From: CAXBCP01 sp047638395
GTDB taxonomy: Bacteria; Pseudomonadota; Alphaproteobacteria; MPNO01; UBA830
NCBI GenBank assembly: GCA_047638395.1
Contig: JBLIMV010000001.1
Location: 62,001 to 126,000 of the forward strand
Length of the DNA: 64,000 bases
Direction: 5' to 3'
Shown here: piece after piece, positions 8,848 to 17,049 of the stretch
Layout: each line of letters opens with the position of its first letter
How positions within the stretch are numbered: position 1 is the stretch's first letter
Made by a program: the position numbers and the translations under genes
Notes under the pieces: model-generated
Seen by the model: only the letters and a program-made list of their open reading frames with translations
Databases searched by the model: none
What the model was told of the DNA's origin: nothing

Positions 8848-9647
8848 GCGGTGCGGGCGATGGCCCGGATTTCGGTTTCCGCCAGGCGGCCGCCATAGGC
8901 GCGCTGCAGAATGTCTTCTGTCAGCACATCATCGATGGTTCCGTGTGCAATCGCGTGGACATTCAGGATCAGGGCATGGTCGAAATACTCGCCAACGGTC
9001 TGCAGGTCGTGATGGACACACAGGACGGTCGCCCCCGCATCGCGGACCTTGCGCATCACATCGACAATCGCATGTTCGGTCGCCGCATCGACACCGGCAA
9101 ACGGCTCGTCCATCAGATACAGGTCGGCTTTCTGGGCAAGGGCCCGGGCAAGGAAAACCCGTTGCTGCTGCCCGCCCGAAAGCTGGCCGATCTGGCGGCC
9201 GGCAAATTCGGCCATGCCGACCCGGTCAAGATAGCCACGGGCGGCGTCGCGATGACGGCGGCGCACGGGGCGGCACCAGCCGATCTCGCCATACAGCCCC
9301 ATCGCGACAACGTCTTCGGCCGATGCCGGAAAATCCCAGTCGACGCTGGTGCGCTGGGGGATATAGGCGATCCGGCGCCGTGCCTGGCGCAATTTGCTGC
9401 CGAAAACGCGGACGTCTCCTGCCAGTGTGGGGACAAGGCCGAGGATGGCTTTGATCATGGTTGATTTGCCGGCACCGTTCGGTCCGATGACGGCGATCAG
9501 CCCGCGGTCCGGCGCGTCATAGTCGAGATCCCAGACGGCCGGCTTGTCGTCATAGGCGACTGTCAGTCCGCGAATGGAGAGCGGCGACGGCGCGATATCA
9601 TTTCGTGGCTGGCGTGTCTCATACGGAACCAGGCGGGGTGGGGTCAT
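8844..9647 (-). CDS. troB: Metal ABC transporter ATP-binding protein (TroB-like)
   Basis: 267-aa ATPase that powers the two permeases. Walker A is GPNGAGKST, the signature motif is LSGGQQQRVFLARAL, Walker B is DLYLMDEPFAG and the switch His is in CVHHDL. The VDWDFPASAEDVVAMGLYG segment between Walker A and the signature is characteristic of manganese/zinc importer ATPases. It overlaps troC by 4 bp and begins 4 bp after the solute-binding protein gene. It is the only metal-importer ATPase in the window. Confidence 0.92.
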   Translation of the reverse strand: MTPPRLVPYETRQPRNDIAPSPLSIRGLTVAYDDKPAVWDLDYDAPDRGLIAVIGPNGAGKSTMIKAILGLVPTLAGDVRVFGSKLRQARRRIAYIPQRTSVDWDFPASAEDVVAMGLYGEIGWCRPVRRRHRDAARGYLDRVGMAEFAGRQIGQLSGGQQQRVFLARALAQKADLYLMDEPFAGVDAATEHAIVDVMRKVRDAGATVLCVHHDLQTVGEYFDHALILNVHAIAHGTIDDVLTEDILQRAYGGRLAETEIRAIARTA

Positions 9648-9650
9648 GGT

Positions 9651-10616
9651 CTATTCCACCCCTGCTGCCAGTTGGCCGCCAAGGCCCCGCGGGGGTGCCG
9701 TGCCGCCGAGGGTGCGGACAATCGTCGTCACGTTATGGTCGAACATGCCGAGATAAGTGCCGGTATATCCGCCTTTCGCGCCCATCGCGTCGGAATACAG
9801 CGAGCCGCCAATGCGCACTTTATGGCCCTGTGCGGCCGCCCCTTCAATCAGGGCACGCACATTGCGGGTCGATACCGTCGTCTCGACAAATACGGCGGTA
9901 ATTTTGCGCTGCACCAGTGTATCGACCAGCGTTTCTATCTTGCGGATGCCGGCTTCGCTTTCGGTGCTCATGCCCTGAATGGCGCGCACGTCGATGGCAT
10001 AGGCCCGACCGAAATAGCCGAACGCGTCATGCGCCGAGACGAGCGCGCGTGATGCCGCCGGAATGGTGGCAACCGCGGCCCTGGCACGGGCATCGAGCGC
10101 TTTGAGTTTCTGGAAATACGCGGCGGCATTGATCCGGTAGGTCGCGGCATTCGCCGGGTCATGTTGCACAAGCGCATCAACGGCGGCCTGCAGTGCCTTC
10201 GCCCAAAGTACTGGATCCATCCAGACATGAGGATCATGGGTTTTGCCGTCCCAGGGCAGCAGGTTTCTGCCGGCAAGGGTATCGGCAATGCCGACCACTG
10301 GTTTGCGCGCGGCGAACCGGTTCAGCATGTCGAGCATCTGCGCTTCGAGATGCAGGCCGTTATAGAAGATGATATCGGCGCGATTGATCTTTGCGACGTC
10401 CGATCGGGTCAGGCGGTAAAGATGCGGATCGACGCCATCGCCCATCAGGGTGACGATATCCGCCTTTCCGGCGGTGATTTCCGCCAGCGGCTGGCCGATC
10501 TGCGCGATGGTGGTGACGACATTCTTGCGGGCATGGGCGGGCAGGGCGGTCAATGCCGCGCACAGGACAATCATGGCGCACGCGCCTGTCCATCTGATCC
10601 CAATGCCGTTTCTCAT
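9651..10616 (-). CDS. troA: Periplasmic Mn/Zn-binding protein (TroA-like)
   Basis: Cluster A-I solute-binding protein, about 321 aa from the chosen ATG at 10616 (an in-frame start at 10655 is less likely because the signal peptide begins at the later one, MRNGIGIRW). Metal-ligand regions can be seen: GVDPHLYRLT, HDPHVWMDPVLW, SAHDAFGYFGRAY and LYSDAMG, giving three His and an Asp as in Treponema TroA rather than the Glu of Mn-only PsaA. GTYLGMFDHNVTTIV is also TroA-like. It is the first gene of the operon, with a palindromic operator candidate about 100 bp upstream. Confidence 0.9.
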   Translation of the reverse strand: MRNGIGIRWTGACAMIVLCAALTALPAHARKNVVTTIAQIGQPLAEITAGKADIVTLMGDGVDPHLYRLTRSDVAKINRADIIFYNGLHLEAQMLDMLNRFAARKPVVGIADTLAGRNLLPWDGKTHDPHVWMDPVLWAKALQAAVDALVQHDPANAATYRINAAAYFQKLKALDARARAAVATIPAASRALVSAHDAFGYFGRAYAIDVRAIQGMSTESEAGIRKIETLVDTLVQRKITAVFVETTVSTRNVRALIEGAAAQGHKVRIGGSLYSDAMGAKGGYTGTYLGMFDHNVTTIVRTLGGTAPPRGLGGQLAAGVE

Positions 10617-10717
10617 CCGTCCCACCGATAGCGCCGCAGTGTTTCCTGCGATCAATCTGACTCTAACCGGACGGCCGGTTATCGCAAGGGCTAATAATAT
10701 AAAGGAAGACTATAAAT

Positions 10718-10733
10718 ATTAGCTTAGGCTAAT
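10718..10733. promoter_or_regulatory. Perfect 6-4-6 palindrome upstream of troA (metalloregulator operator candidate)
   Basis: ATTAGC-TTAG-GCTAAT lies in an AT-rich stretch in otherwise GC-rich DNA, about 100 bp before troA. The half-site spacing and TTAG/CTAA content recall DtxR/MntR-family operators. It is the only strong palindrome in this promoter region. Metal specificity is not determined. Confidence 0.5.
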
Positions 10734-10816
10734 TTATATGCGCCAATCGGACGCCCCGGTCTGATCCCCTTGGCGAGGTGGGCTGCATTATGTGGGTTTT
10801 GGCCGGCGGCGGCCGG

Positions 10817-11203
10817 TCAGTCGCCGAGAACCGCCATAAAGTCGCACTGGACCATGACGATGGAATCGCTCTCCAGCGAAAATGCGTGACGGGCAGGGCG
10901 GTTCTCCGGATCGGGAAACATCGCCGTCCATTCGGCATTCAGTGCCGAGCGGTCGGATGTATTTTTGAGCCAGACACTCATCTTGAGGATGTCGTCCGTC
11001 GTGCCACCGGCCGCTTCGACGATATCGCGCACGTGCCGAAACATGATCGCGCATTGTTCCTCTATCGTGTCGGGAACGGTCTCGCTTCGCGTATCGCGGC
11101 CCATGATGACCCCGGTCACCAGCATGTTGCCGATCACCGAGGCGTTAGGGATGGGGTTCTTGTGGGCGAACCCGTCGATATGGATGCTTTTGCGGCGGCT
11201 CAT
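10817..11203 (-). CDS. RidA/YjgF family enamine/imine deaminase
   Basis: 128 aa, normal for this small trimeric cytosolic family that hydrolyses reactive enamine/imine intermediates made by PLP enzymes. The key Arg is in the ENRPARHAFSL segment, aligned with the catalytic Arg105 region of RidA, and the domain opens with PIPNASVIGNMLVTG. The C-terminal part reads VMVQCDFMAVL, where the usual Glu after VE/ID-x-x-A is not obvious, so it may be a divergent subgroup. It is 7 bp from the redoxin gene upstream and may share its transcript. Confidence 0.8.
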   Translation of the reverse strand: MSRRKSIHIDGFAHKNPIPNASVIGNMLVTGVIMGRDTRSETVPDTIEEQCAIMFRHVRDIVEAAGGTTDDILKMSVWLKNTSDRSALNAEWTAMFPDPENRPARHAFSLESDSIVMVQCDFMAVLGD

Positions 11204-11210
11204 CGGGATC

Positions 11211-11831
11211 TTAGTTCATGTATTTGATGCTGCAGCCATAGGCGCGGGTTTTGGCGACGCTGACATCGCGCCCCGCTTTCAGGTCGGCGAGGGCGGTGCG
11301 GACGTGGTTGGTTGCCCCTTTGATCGAATCCGGATGCCAGTTCGAATTGTCGTCAATCGCGCCGTAATAGGCGAGCTGCCCTTTGGCATCGATGACGGCC
11401 ATGGTGGGGGTGTGACGGGCTGCGAACTGCCGGCCGATCTTCCCTGCCGGGTCGAGCACGATGCCTGATGGGGACGCTTTGCGTTGCGCGTTCAGGGCTT
11501 CGGCCTGCTTGCCGTCGACATGACCTTCAAGCCCCGGTGCGGAGGAAATTATCTGCAGCCAGACAATGCCGTCCTTGGTCGCATCGCGCTGAATGGCCTG
11601 CATGTTGCCCGCGCTGTAATGCTTGCGGACATACGGGCAGTCATGGTTCGTCCATTCCAGCACCACCGTCTTGCCCTTGAAATCAGCCAGTGAAACAGGC
11701 TTTCCGCGGCTGTCTGTGCCGGTGAAGGCCGGCGCGGGTTTGCCGGTATCGGGTGTCGCTGACACGGTTTGGGGCAGGGCAATTAGCAATGCCGCTGCGG
11801 CGGCGAGGGACATCAGGGGTCGGAAATTCAT
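11211..11831 (-). CDS. Secreted thioredoxin-fold protein (TlpA/AhpC-TSA type)
   Basis: About 206 aa from the ATG at 11831, chosen because GGAG lies 6 bp upstream and a signal peptide follows (MNFRPLMSLAAAAALL to SATPD). The mature protein has the redoxin opening GKPAPAFTGTDSRGKPVSLADFKGKTVVLEW. Its only active-site cysteine is in the motif DCPYVRKHY, followed by cis-Pro in HTPTMAVID. This single-Cys CPYVRKHY type is common in periplasmic proteins annotated as redoxin or peroxiredoxin-like. A second Cys near the C-terminus (YGCSIKY) could pair with it. Function inferred as periplasmic thiol or peroxide chemistry. Confidence 0.8.
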   Translation of the reverse strand: MNFRPLMSLAAAAALLIALPQTVSATPDTGKPAPAFTGTDSRGKPVSLADFKGKTVVLEWTNHDCPYVRKHYSAGNMQAIQRDATKDGIVWLQIISSAPGLEGHVDGKQAEALNAQRKASPSGIVLDPAGKIGRQFAARHTPTMAVIDAKGQLAYYGAIDDNSNWHPDSIKGATNHVRTALADLKAGRDVSVAKTRAYGCSIKYMN

Positions 11832-11960
11832 AGCGGTCTCCATTTTCGGGCGTCTCAGGCAAATACAGGTAGACAAATACAGGTGCGCAAACACAGGTCA
11901 GACTGACATCACGTCAAAACACCGGGTATTCCGTTGCATGCGGGTGTTTATTGGCCGCGC

Positions 11961-12338
11961 CTATTTTTCGTAACGTGGATTGTCTTCCGCCAGCCGGGCG
12001 AGCACGTCTTCGCGTAGCAGTTTCGTCGTGGCTTTTCGGCTCTGTCCTGCTTCGTCATAAACGCCAGCGCGGAGGTCCGCCGCGAATTTTCGGTTCAGCC
12101 GGTGCAGTGCTTTGTCGTTGGATTCAAGCCCGTCGGCACCGTAAATATCTTTAAGGGCCGCGAGTTCACCCGGCCAGGCTGTCCGGCCGCCGGCAAGTTC
12201 CCGCCGCGAGATGCCAATGGCCGCCGTGATCAGTGCCACATTATAACGCTGGCGGTTCGACAAATCGGGCGCGACCTCACCGGCCAGCGTGCGTTCGGAG
12301 ATTTCGAGCAGCTCGCGGGCATCGGGCCTGCTTCTCAT
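11961..12338 (-). CDS. DUF6285-like protein (phosphotransferase partner)
   Basis: About 125 aa from ATG 12338, which overlaps the stop of the upstream kinase-like gene in ATGA. It begins MRSRPDARELLEISERTLAGEVAPDLSNRQRYNVAL-type sequence and is mostly alpha-helical and charged, with no signal peptide. Small proteins of this type (DUF6285) are found next to APH-like phosphotransferase/acyl-CoA dehydrogenase pairs in many actinobacteria and proteobacteria. That is also the arrangement here. The role is unknown; a subunit or stabiliser of the kinase is a reasonable guess. Confidence 0.65.
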   Translation of the reverse strand: MRSRPDARELLEISERTLAGEVAPDLSNRQRYNVALITAAIGISRRELAGGRTAWPGELAALKDIYGADGLESNDKALHRLNRKFAADLRAGVYDEAGQSRKATTKLLREDVLARLAEDNPRYEK

Positions 12339-13321
12339 GACAAAGCTCCCGTCAGGTTCAGGCATTCATATTCGATCTCTGCAAGCCGCCGCCCGATCAG
12401 GGCCAGCTCAAGGCTGGGCTCGTCGCCCGATCTGTGGCGCATCGACTGTTGCAGGGCAATCACGGCCCAGCGCACATGCGCCATCGTTTCCCAGTAATGC
12501 ACCAGTTTGGGATCGATGCTGCGCCCGGATGCCTGTTCATAGGCACGGTAGAAAATATCGCGCTGGGTAATACCACCGGCTTCGAGACGGGCGCCCGCAA
12601 AGCGCCAGCAACGCGCACAGAACCAGGCGATGTCTTCGTGTGGGTCGCCCCAGCCGGCGAATTCCCAATCGAGCACACCGGTGAGTGCACCGTCATCGAC
12701 CATGTAATTGCCGGTCCGGAAATCCCGGTGGCAGAGAACCGTCTCACCCATCGGGGGCGTGTTGTTTTCGAGCCAGCGCAGGGTCCATTCCAGAACCGGG
12801 TGCGGTTCCGGCAATTCATCCAGATAGGCGCGGTACGTTGAGATAGCGTCCGACGCCGGTGTTTCCCGGACAGCGCCCAGAAAGCTGAGATCTGCCTGCG
12901 GTGGCTGGATCGCATGAATGCGTGTGAGCTCTTTTGCCAGTGCCTCCGCCAGGGCCGGCTGGGTGCCGGCGCGGGTAATGCGGTTGCCGAGCGCCGTCCC
13001 GGAAATACGTTCCATCAGATAGAACGGTTTGCCGGCGATGCTTGCATCGCCGCAAAGCCAGAGCGGCCGCGGCACGGTAACGCCTGCGGCCTCCGCGGCT
13101 TTCAGAAGGGCGAATTGCTGTTCGAGCGGCCGGCTTTCGGCAATTGTCGCCATTGCTTCAGCCCGAAGCACCAGGTCATGTTTGCCATCAAATGCGCCGC
13201 CGTGGATCGTTACCGAAAGCGCGCGGTTCTCCTGGATGGCGCCGCCCGTCAGCAGGTCGCCGTCTTCTATCGTGACGCTATCAGCGCCGGCGGCATCGCG
13301 GATAAACGGGGCAAGCGGCAT
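12335..13321 (-). CDS. Aminoglycoside-phosphotransferase-like kinase (ACAD10-type)
   Basis: 328 aa from ATG 13321, immediately after the acyl-CoA dehydrogenase stop. APH-type kinase fold: the catalytic loop LCHRDFRTGNYM and metal-binding DWEFAGWGDP are both intact, and GKPFYLMERISGTALG is the hinge. In animals ACAD10/11 carry this kinase fused to an acyl-CoA dehydrogenase and act on hydroxy fatty acids; bacterial homologues sit next to the dehydrogenase as separate genes, as here. Likely substrate is therefore a 4-hydroxyacyl-CoA, not an antibiotic, but this is inference from context. Confidence 0.82.
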   Translation of the reverse strand: MPLAPFIRDAAGADSVTIEDGDLLTGGAIQENRALSVTIHGGAFDGKHDLVLRAEAMATIAESRPLEQQFALLKAAEAAGVTVPRPLWLCGDASIAGKPFYLMERISGTALGNRITRAGTQPALAEALAKELTRIHAIQPPQADLSFLGAVRETPASDAISTYRAYLDELPEPHPVLEWTLRWLENNTPPMGETVLCHRDFRTGNYMVDDGALTGVLDWEFAGWGDPHEDIAWFCARCWRFAGARLEAGGITQRDIFYRAYEQASGRSIDPKLVHYWETMAHVRWAVIALQQSMRHRSGDEPSLELALIGRRLAEIEYECLNLTGALS

Positions 13322-13322
13322 G

Positions 13323-14519
13323 TCAGTCCCAACTCCAGAAATCGAGCCCTTCGTCGAGCAGGTAGCGCGACAGCACCATCTTGTGGGTCTCCGACGATCC
13401 ATCGACCAGGCGCGCCTGGCGGGCATAACGGTACATCCATTCAAGCGGTGTGTCTTTCGAATAGCCGCGCGCACCGCGGAGCTGGATCGCGGTATCGACC
13501 GCCTTGTGCAGGGTTTCGGACACCATGACCTTTGCCATCGAGACTTCTTTGCGGGCGAAGTCTCCGGCATCCAGTTTCACCGCTGCGCGCATGGTCAGCA
13601 GGCGGCCGATCTCGATCTGCATTGCCGCTTCGCCGAGCAACCACTGCACGCCTTCATGGTCGGCAAGCGTGTCGCCGAATGCTTTGCGCTCCCGGACATA
13701 GTCGAAGGTTTCTTCAAGCGCGCGCTTGGCCATGCCGGTCCAGCGCATGCAATGGGTCAGCCGCGCGGTACCGAGGCGGATCTGCGTCAGCTTGAGCCCG
13801 TCGCCGACTTCCATCAGGCGGTTCTCGTCGGGGATTTCGAGCCCGTCGAAGCTGAGCTCGCAATGGCCGCCATGTTCCTCCGGTCCCATGATCGGGATGC
13901 GGCGCAGGATGTCCCAGCCAGGCTGATCGGCGTCGAACAGAAAGGCCGACAACCCCTTGCGGGTATCGTCCGATGTGCGCGCGATAAGAATGAAATGCTG
14001 GGCTTCGCCGGCCCCGGTGATGAACCATTTCCGGCCGTTCACCACCCAGTTATCGCCCTTTTTCTCGGCGGTGGTCATCATCGCTGACGGGTCGGACCCG
14101 GATCCGGGCGCGGGCTCGGTCATCACGAAAGACGAGCGTACCTTGCCGTCGATGATCGGCTGCAGCCAGCGTTCTTTCTGGGCGTCGGTCGCGACCTTGT
14201 TCAGCACCGTCATGTTGCCGTCATCGGGGGCGGCGCAATTGAAACAGACCGGCCCGAAGATCGAGCGGTTCATTTCCTCGTAGCACGGTGTGATGCCTGC
14301 CACGCCCAGCCCCTGACCACCGCGATCCTTTGGCATCTGCAACGCCCACAGACCGGCATCCTTCACCTTGGCGCGGATACCTTCGAGAACGTCGGGGTGA
14401 ATGTTTTCATGTTCGTCGTAATTGGCCCGGTCAGCTTCGAGCGGAATGATATGGGTATCAACGAAGGCGCGGATACGGTCGCGGTAATCTTCAATCTCGG
14501 GGGGGAGGGAGAAATCCAT
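13323..14519 (-). CDS. Acyl-CoA dehydrogenase (ACAD10/11-like)
   Basis: 398 aa from ATG 14519 (the open frame extends further upstream without coding character). FAD-dependent alpha,beta-dehydrogenation of acyl-CoA. Conserved blocks: FVMTEPAPGSGSDPSAM, KWFITGAGEAQHFILIARTSD and the C-terminal QLRGARGYSKDTPLEWMYRYAR. The FAD-binding and catalytic helix region is of the ACAD10/11 sort and the gene is next to an APH-like kinase, so the pair probably processes hydroxylated or branched acyl chains. It ends 1 bp before the kinase ATG. Confidence 0.88.
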   Translation of the reverse strand: MDFSLPPEIEDYRDRIRAFVDTHIIPLEADRANYDEHENIHPDVLEGIRAKVKDAGLWALQMPKDRGGQGLGVAGITPCYEEMNRSIFGPVCFNCAAPDDGNMTVLNKVATDAQKERWLQPIIDGKVRSSFVMTEPAPGSGSDPSAMMTTAEKKGDNWVVNGRKWFITGAGEAQHFILIARTSDDTRKGLSAFLFDADQPGWDILRRIPIMGPEEHGGHCELSFDGLEIPDENRLMEVGDGLKLTQIRLGTARLTHCMRWTGMAKRALEETFDYVRERKAFGDTLADHEGVQWLLGEAAMQIEIGRLLTMRAAVKLDAGDFARKEVSMAKVMVSETLHKAVDTAIQLRGARGYSKDTPLEWMYRYARQARLVDGSSETHKMVLSRYLLDEGLDFWSWD

Positions 14520-14527
14520 TCTATTCC

Positions 14528-15286
14528 TTACATGCCGCTCAGGCTCAGGCCACCGTCGATGGTGACAATCTCTCCGGTCATATAACCGCCTGCGGGTGAG
14601 GTCAGCAACAGCAGGAGGCCTTCGAGATCGGCGACCTGTCCGAACCGGCGTTGCGGGACCCGCTTGACGATGCGTTCCCCCGCCGGGCCGTTCAGGAAAT
14701 CCGTGTTCAGATCGGTCTGAATATAGCCGGGCGCCAGTGCGTTCACCGATATGGCGTGGCGCGCCAGCTCCAGCGCGGATGTACGCGTGAGCTGGTTGAT
14801 ACCGGCCTTGGATGCTGAATAGGCATGCACCTGGCCGGTTGGCGTCTGGCCGAGCATCGATGAGACGTTGACGATACGGCCGCTGGTCTCGGCGGCGATC
14901 ATCCGTCTGGCGACGGCCTGGGTGACCAGAAAACACCCGGTCAGATTGGTGTCGATGACCTGGCGCCATTCTTCTGGCGGCGTGTCGACAAGCGCGCGGT
15001 TGGTGACGGTGCCGGCGTTGTTGATCACGATACTGATGGGGCCGATGGCATTTTCCGCTGCGTCCAGCGCCGCCTCGATGCTGTCCGGGTCCGTTACATC
15101 AAGGGCGACGGGAAAGGCGGCATCGCCGATTTCCGCGGCCGCTTCGGCACATTTATCCACGCGCCGTGCGCCAAGCACAACTTTTGCGCCTGCATCGGCC
15201 AGAAAGCCGGCGAAAGCGCGCCCGAGACCCGATGATGCGCCGGTGACCAATGCCACCTGCCCGGTGAGGGAAAAATCAGCCGTCAT
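14528..15286 (-). CDS. Short-chain dehydrogenase/reductase
   Basis: 252 aa classical SDR. The cofactor motif TGASSGLGRAF is at the N-terminus, NNAG in the middle, the Ser of VNVSSMLG, and the catalytic YSASK(AG). The ADAGAKVVLGARR stretch after the glycine motif, with Arg following, suggests NADP(H). The sequence FLNGPAGERIVKRVPQRRFGQ and terminal GEIVTIDGG are the usual SDR end. It lies between haloalkane dehalogenase (4-bp overlap) and acyl-CoA dehydrogenase, so it probably oxidises or reduces an alcohol/ketone in the same catabolic route. Confidence 0.87.
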   Translation of the reverse strand: MTADFSLTGQVALVTGASSGLGRAFAGFLADAGAKVVLGARRVDKCAEAAAEIGDAAFPVALDVTDPDSIEAALDAAENAIGPISIVINNAGTVTNRALVDTPPEEWRQVIDTNLTGCFLVTQAVARRMIAAETSGRIVNVSSMLGQTPTGQVHAYSASKAGINQLTRTSALELARHAISVNALAPGYIQTDLNTDFLNGPAGERIVKRVPQRRFGQVADLEGLLLLLTSPAGGYMTGEIVTIDGGLSLSGM

Positions 15287-16152
15287 GTAATGCTCTTCAG
15301 CCAGTCGGCGATCGCGATACCGATCTCGTCGGGCGAATCTTCCTGAACAAAGTGGATACCGGGCACTGTGACCTCCGTCTGGTTGGGCCAGGTGCGGCAG
15401 AATTCCCGCTGATCGCCCACAAGAATTGCGCCGGGTTCGGCATTGATAAACAGTTTCGCGATATCGGCGCTGCTCATCCAGTCTGCGTAGGACTGCACGA
15501 TCTCAACGACGTCCGCTGGCGTGCCCTCGATGGGGATCTGCCGTGGCCAGGTCAGTGTCGGCCGGCGGTCTTCGCCCGGTGTCTCGAACGGGCGGCGGTA
15601 CTCGGCCATCTCATGATCGGCGAGATCGCGCATGATCGATCCCGGCAGGATGCGCTCCACAAAGGTGTTCTTCTCAAGCACGAGCTTTTCTCCCGCAGCC
15701 GACCGAAGACCGTCAAACACGGGCCGCGATGGTGCCGGCCAGTCATCCCAGGTGATCGGCTTTACGATGGCTTCCATGTAGGCAATGCCGAAGACGGCGT
15801 CGCGGTGCCGGTTGGCCCAGTCGAAGCCCAGTGCCGAGCCCCAGTCATGGATGACCAGCGTCACGTTCCCGGTCACCCCGATATGGGCGAGCAGGTCGTC
15901 GAGGTAATCGCGGTGTTCGACAAAGCGGTAGCTGTCCGGGCCCGGGTTATCCAGCTTGTCGGAATCGCCCATGCCGATCAGGTCGGGGGCGATGCAGCGC
16001 CCCATATTTTCCAGATGCGGCATGACGTTGCGCCACAGATAGGACGATGTCGGGTTGCCATGCAGAAACACGATGGGATCGCCGACACCCATTTCGGCCC
16101 AGACCATTGTCTTGCCCCGGATCGTCGTCGTCTTCTTGTCGATCCAGCTCAT
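15283..16152 (-). CDS. Haloalkane dehalogenase, HLD-II type
   Basis: 289 aa alpha/beta hydrolase that hydrolyses carbon-halogen bonds to alcohol and halide. The full HLD-II catalytic pentad can be placed: Asn33 (HGNPTSS) and Trp104 for halide binding, nucleophile Asp103 (HDWGS), acid Glu127 (YMEA) and His267 (IHFVQED). The spacing matches LinB/DhaA (Asn38, Asp108, Trp109, Glu132, His272). An epoxide hydrolase would lack the Trp after the nucleophile and the Asn. It sits inside an acyl-CoA catabolic operon, 18 bp from the enoyl-CoA hydratase gene. Substrate unknown. Confidence 0.88.
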   Translation of the reverse strand: MSWIDKKTTTIRGKTMVWAEMGVGDPIVFLHGNPTSSYLWRNVMPHLENMGRCIAPDLIGMGDSDKLDNPGPDSYRFVEHRDYLDDLLAHIGVTGNVTLVIHDWGSALGFDWANRHRDAVFGIAYMEAIVKPITWDDWPAPSRPVFDGLRSAAGEKLVLEKNTFVERILPGSIMRDLADHEMAEYRRPFETPGEDRRPTLTWPRQIPIEGTPADVVEIVQSYADWMSSADIAKLFINAEPGAILVGDQREFCRTWPNQTEVTVPGIHFVQEDSPDEIGIAIADWLKSIT

Positions 16153-16170
16153 GTCATTCGCCCCGTCATG

Positions 16171-16959
16171 TCATTTGCCTGTGAAAGACGGTTTCCGTTT
16201 GTTCAGGAACGCATCGATCCCTTCACGGGCATCTGCCGTGCGGGTCAGGTCGCTGATCGACCGGGTTTCGCGGTCCATCTGGGTCTCCAACCCGCTCGTC
16301 CATGTATCCTGCAACAGCCGCTTGGTTGCGCCAAAGGCTTTTGTCGGGCCTGCCGCAAAGGCTTTTGCCTGGGCCATGGCTTCGGCTTCGAGATCATCAT
16401 CGGCAACAACGCGGTCAATGATACCCATCTGCTGTGCTTCATCCGCGCTCAGCATCCTGTTGGTCAGCATCAGCTCGCGTGCCCGGCGCAGGCCGATTAG
16501 CCGCGGCAGGAACCAGGTCGATGATCCGTCCGGCGACAGCCCCGCCGCCGTATAGGCAAGGGTGAACCGCGTCGAGCTGCCGGCAATGGCGATATCGCAG
16601 GTCGCCGCCAGGCTGAACCCGGCGCCCGCCGCCATGCCGTTGATCGCGCCCACGACCGGCGCATCCATATGCGCCATGCGGCCGATGGCGGCGTGCAGCA
16701 GGCCGGTGATTTCTTTCAGGGATGCACCGAGCTTATCGCCCTGCGCCTCAAAATATTTCAGATCGCCCCCGGCGGAGAACATCGATCCTTCGCCGGTCAA
16801 CAGCACGGCGCGGATATCTTCGCGCTCGTCACAGGCAATCGCGGCATCGAACAGATCACGGCAAAGCGTTGGGTTGAAGGCGTTGGCGGCCTCCGGGCGG
16901 TTCAGTCCGAGACGTGCCACGCCGTCCTCTACATCGAATGACAGAGTTTCGTATGTCAC
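16171..16959 (-). CDS. Enoyl-CoA hydratase/isomerase (crotonase family)
   Basis: 262 aa. The crotonase oxyanion elements are present: FSAGGDLKYFE for the first and INGMAAGAGFSLAATCD for the second. Its helical end (FLNKRKPSFTGK) is typical of PaaG-like proteins. The catalytic Glu pair of classical hydratases is not clearly present (YTAAGLSPDGSSTWFLPR has Asp), which fits isomerase-type members. It is the first gene of the leftward operon of acyl-CoA enzymes, 91 bp from the divergent acyl-CoA ligase. Confidence 0.85.
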   Translation of the reverse strand: MTYETLSFDVEDGVARLGLNRPEAANAFNPTLCRDLFDAAIACDEREDIRAVLLTGEGSMFSAGGDLKYFEAQGDKLGASLKEITGLLHAAIGRMAHMDAPVVGAINGMAAGAGFSLAATCDIAIAGSSTRFTLAYTAAGLSPDGSSTWFLPRLIGLRRARELMLTNRMLSADEAQQMGIIDRVVADDDLEAEAMAQAKAFAAGPTKAFGATKRLLQDTWTSGLETQMDRETRSISDLTRTADAREGIDAFLNKRKPSFTGK

Positions 16960-17049
16960 ATCTATCCCTTTCCCGCGATTGTCATGGGTCGTTCCCGACT
17001 ATAGTTTCGGTTTAACCGCAAAAGAACGGACAATCAAAGGGAGGGACGC

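Noticed and set aside
13323..14969. Full 548-aa version of the acyl-CoA dehydrogenase
   Set aside because: Residues before the ATG at 14519 lie in the SDR coding region and have no acyl-CoA dehydrogenase character.
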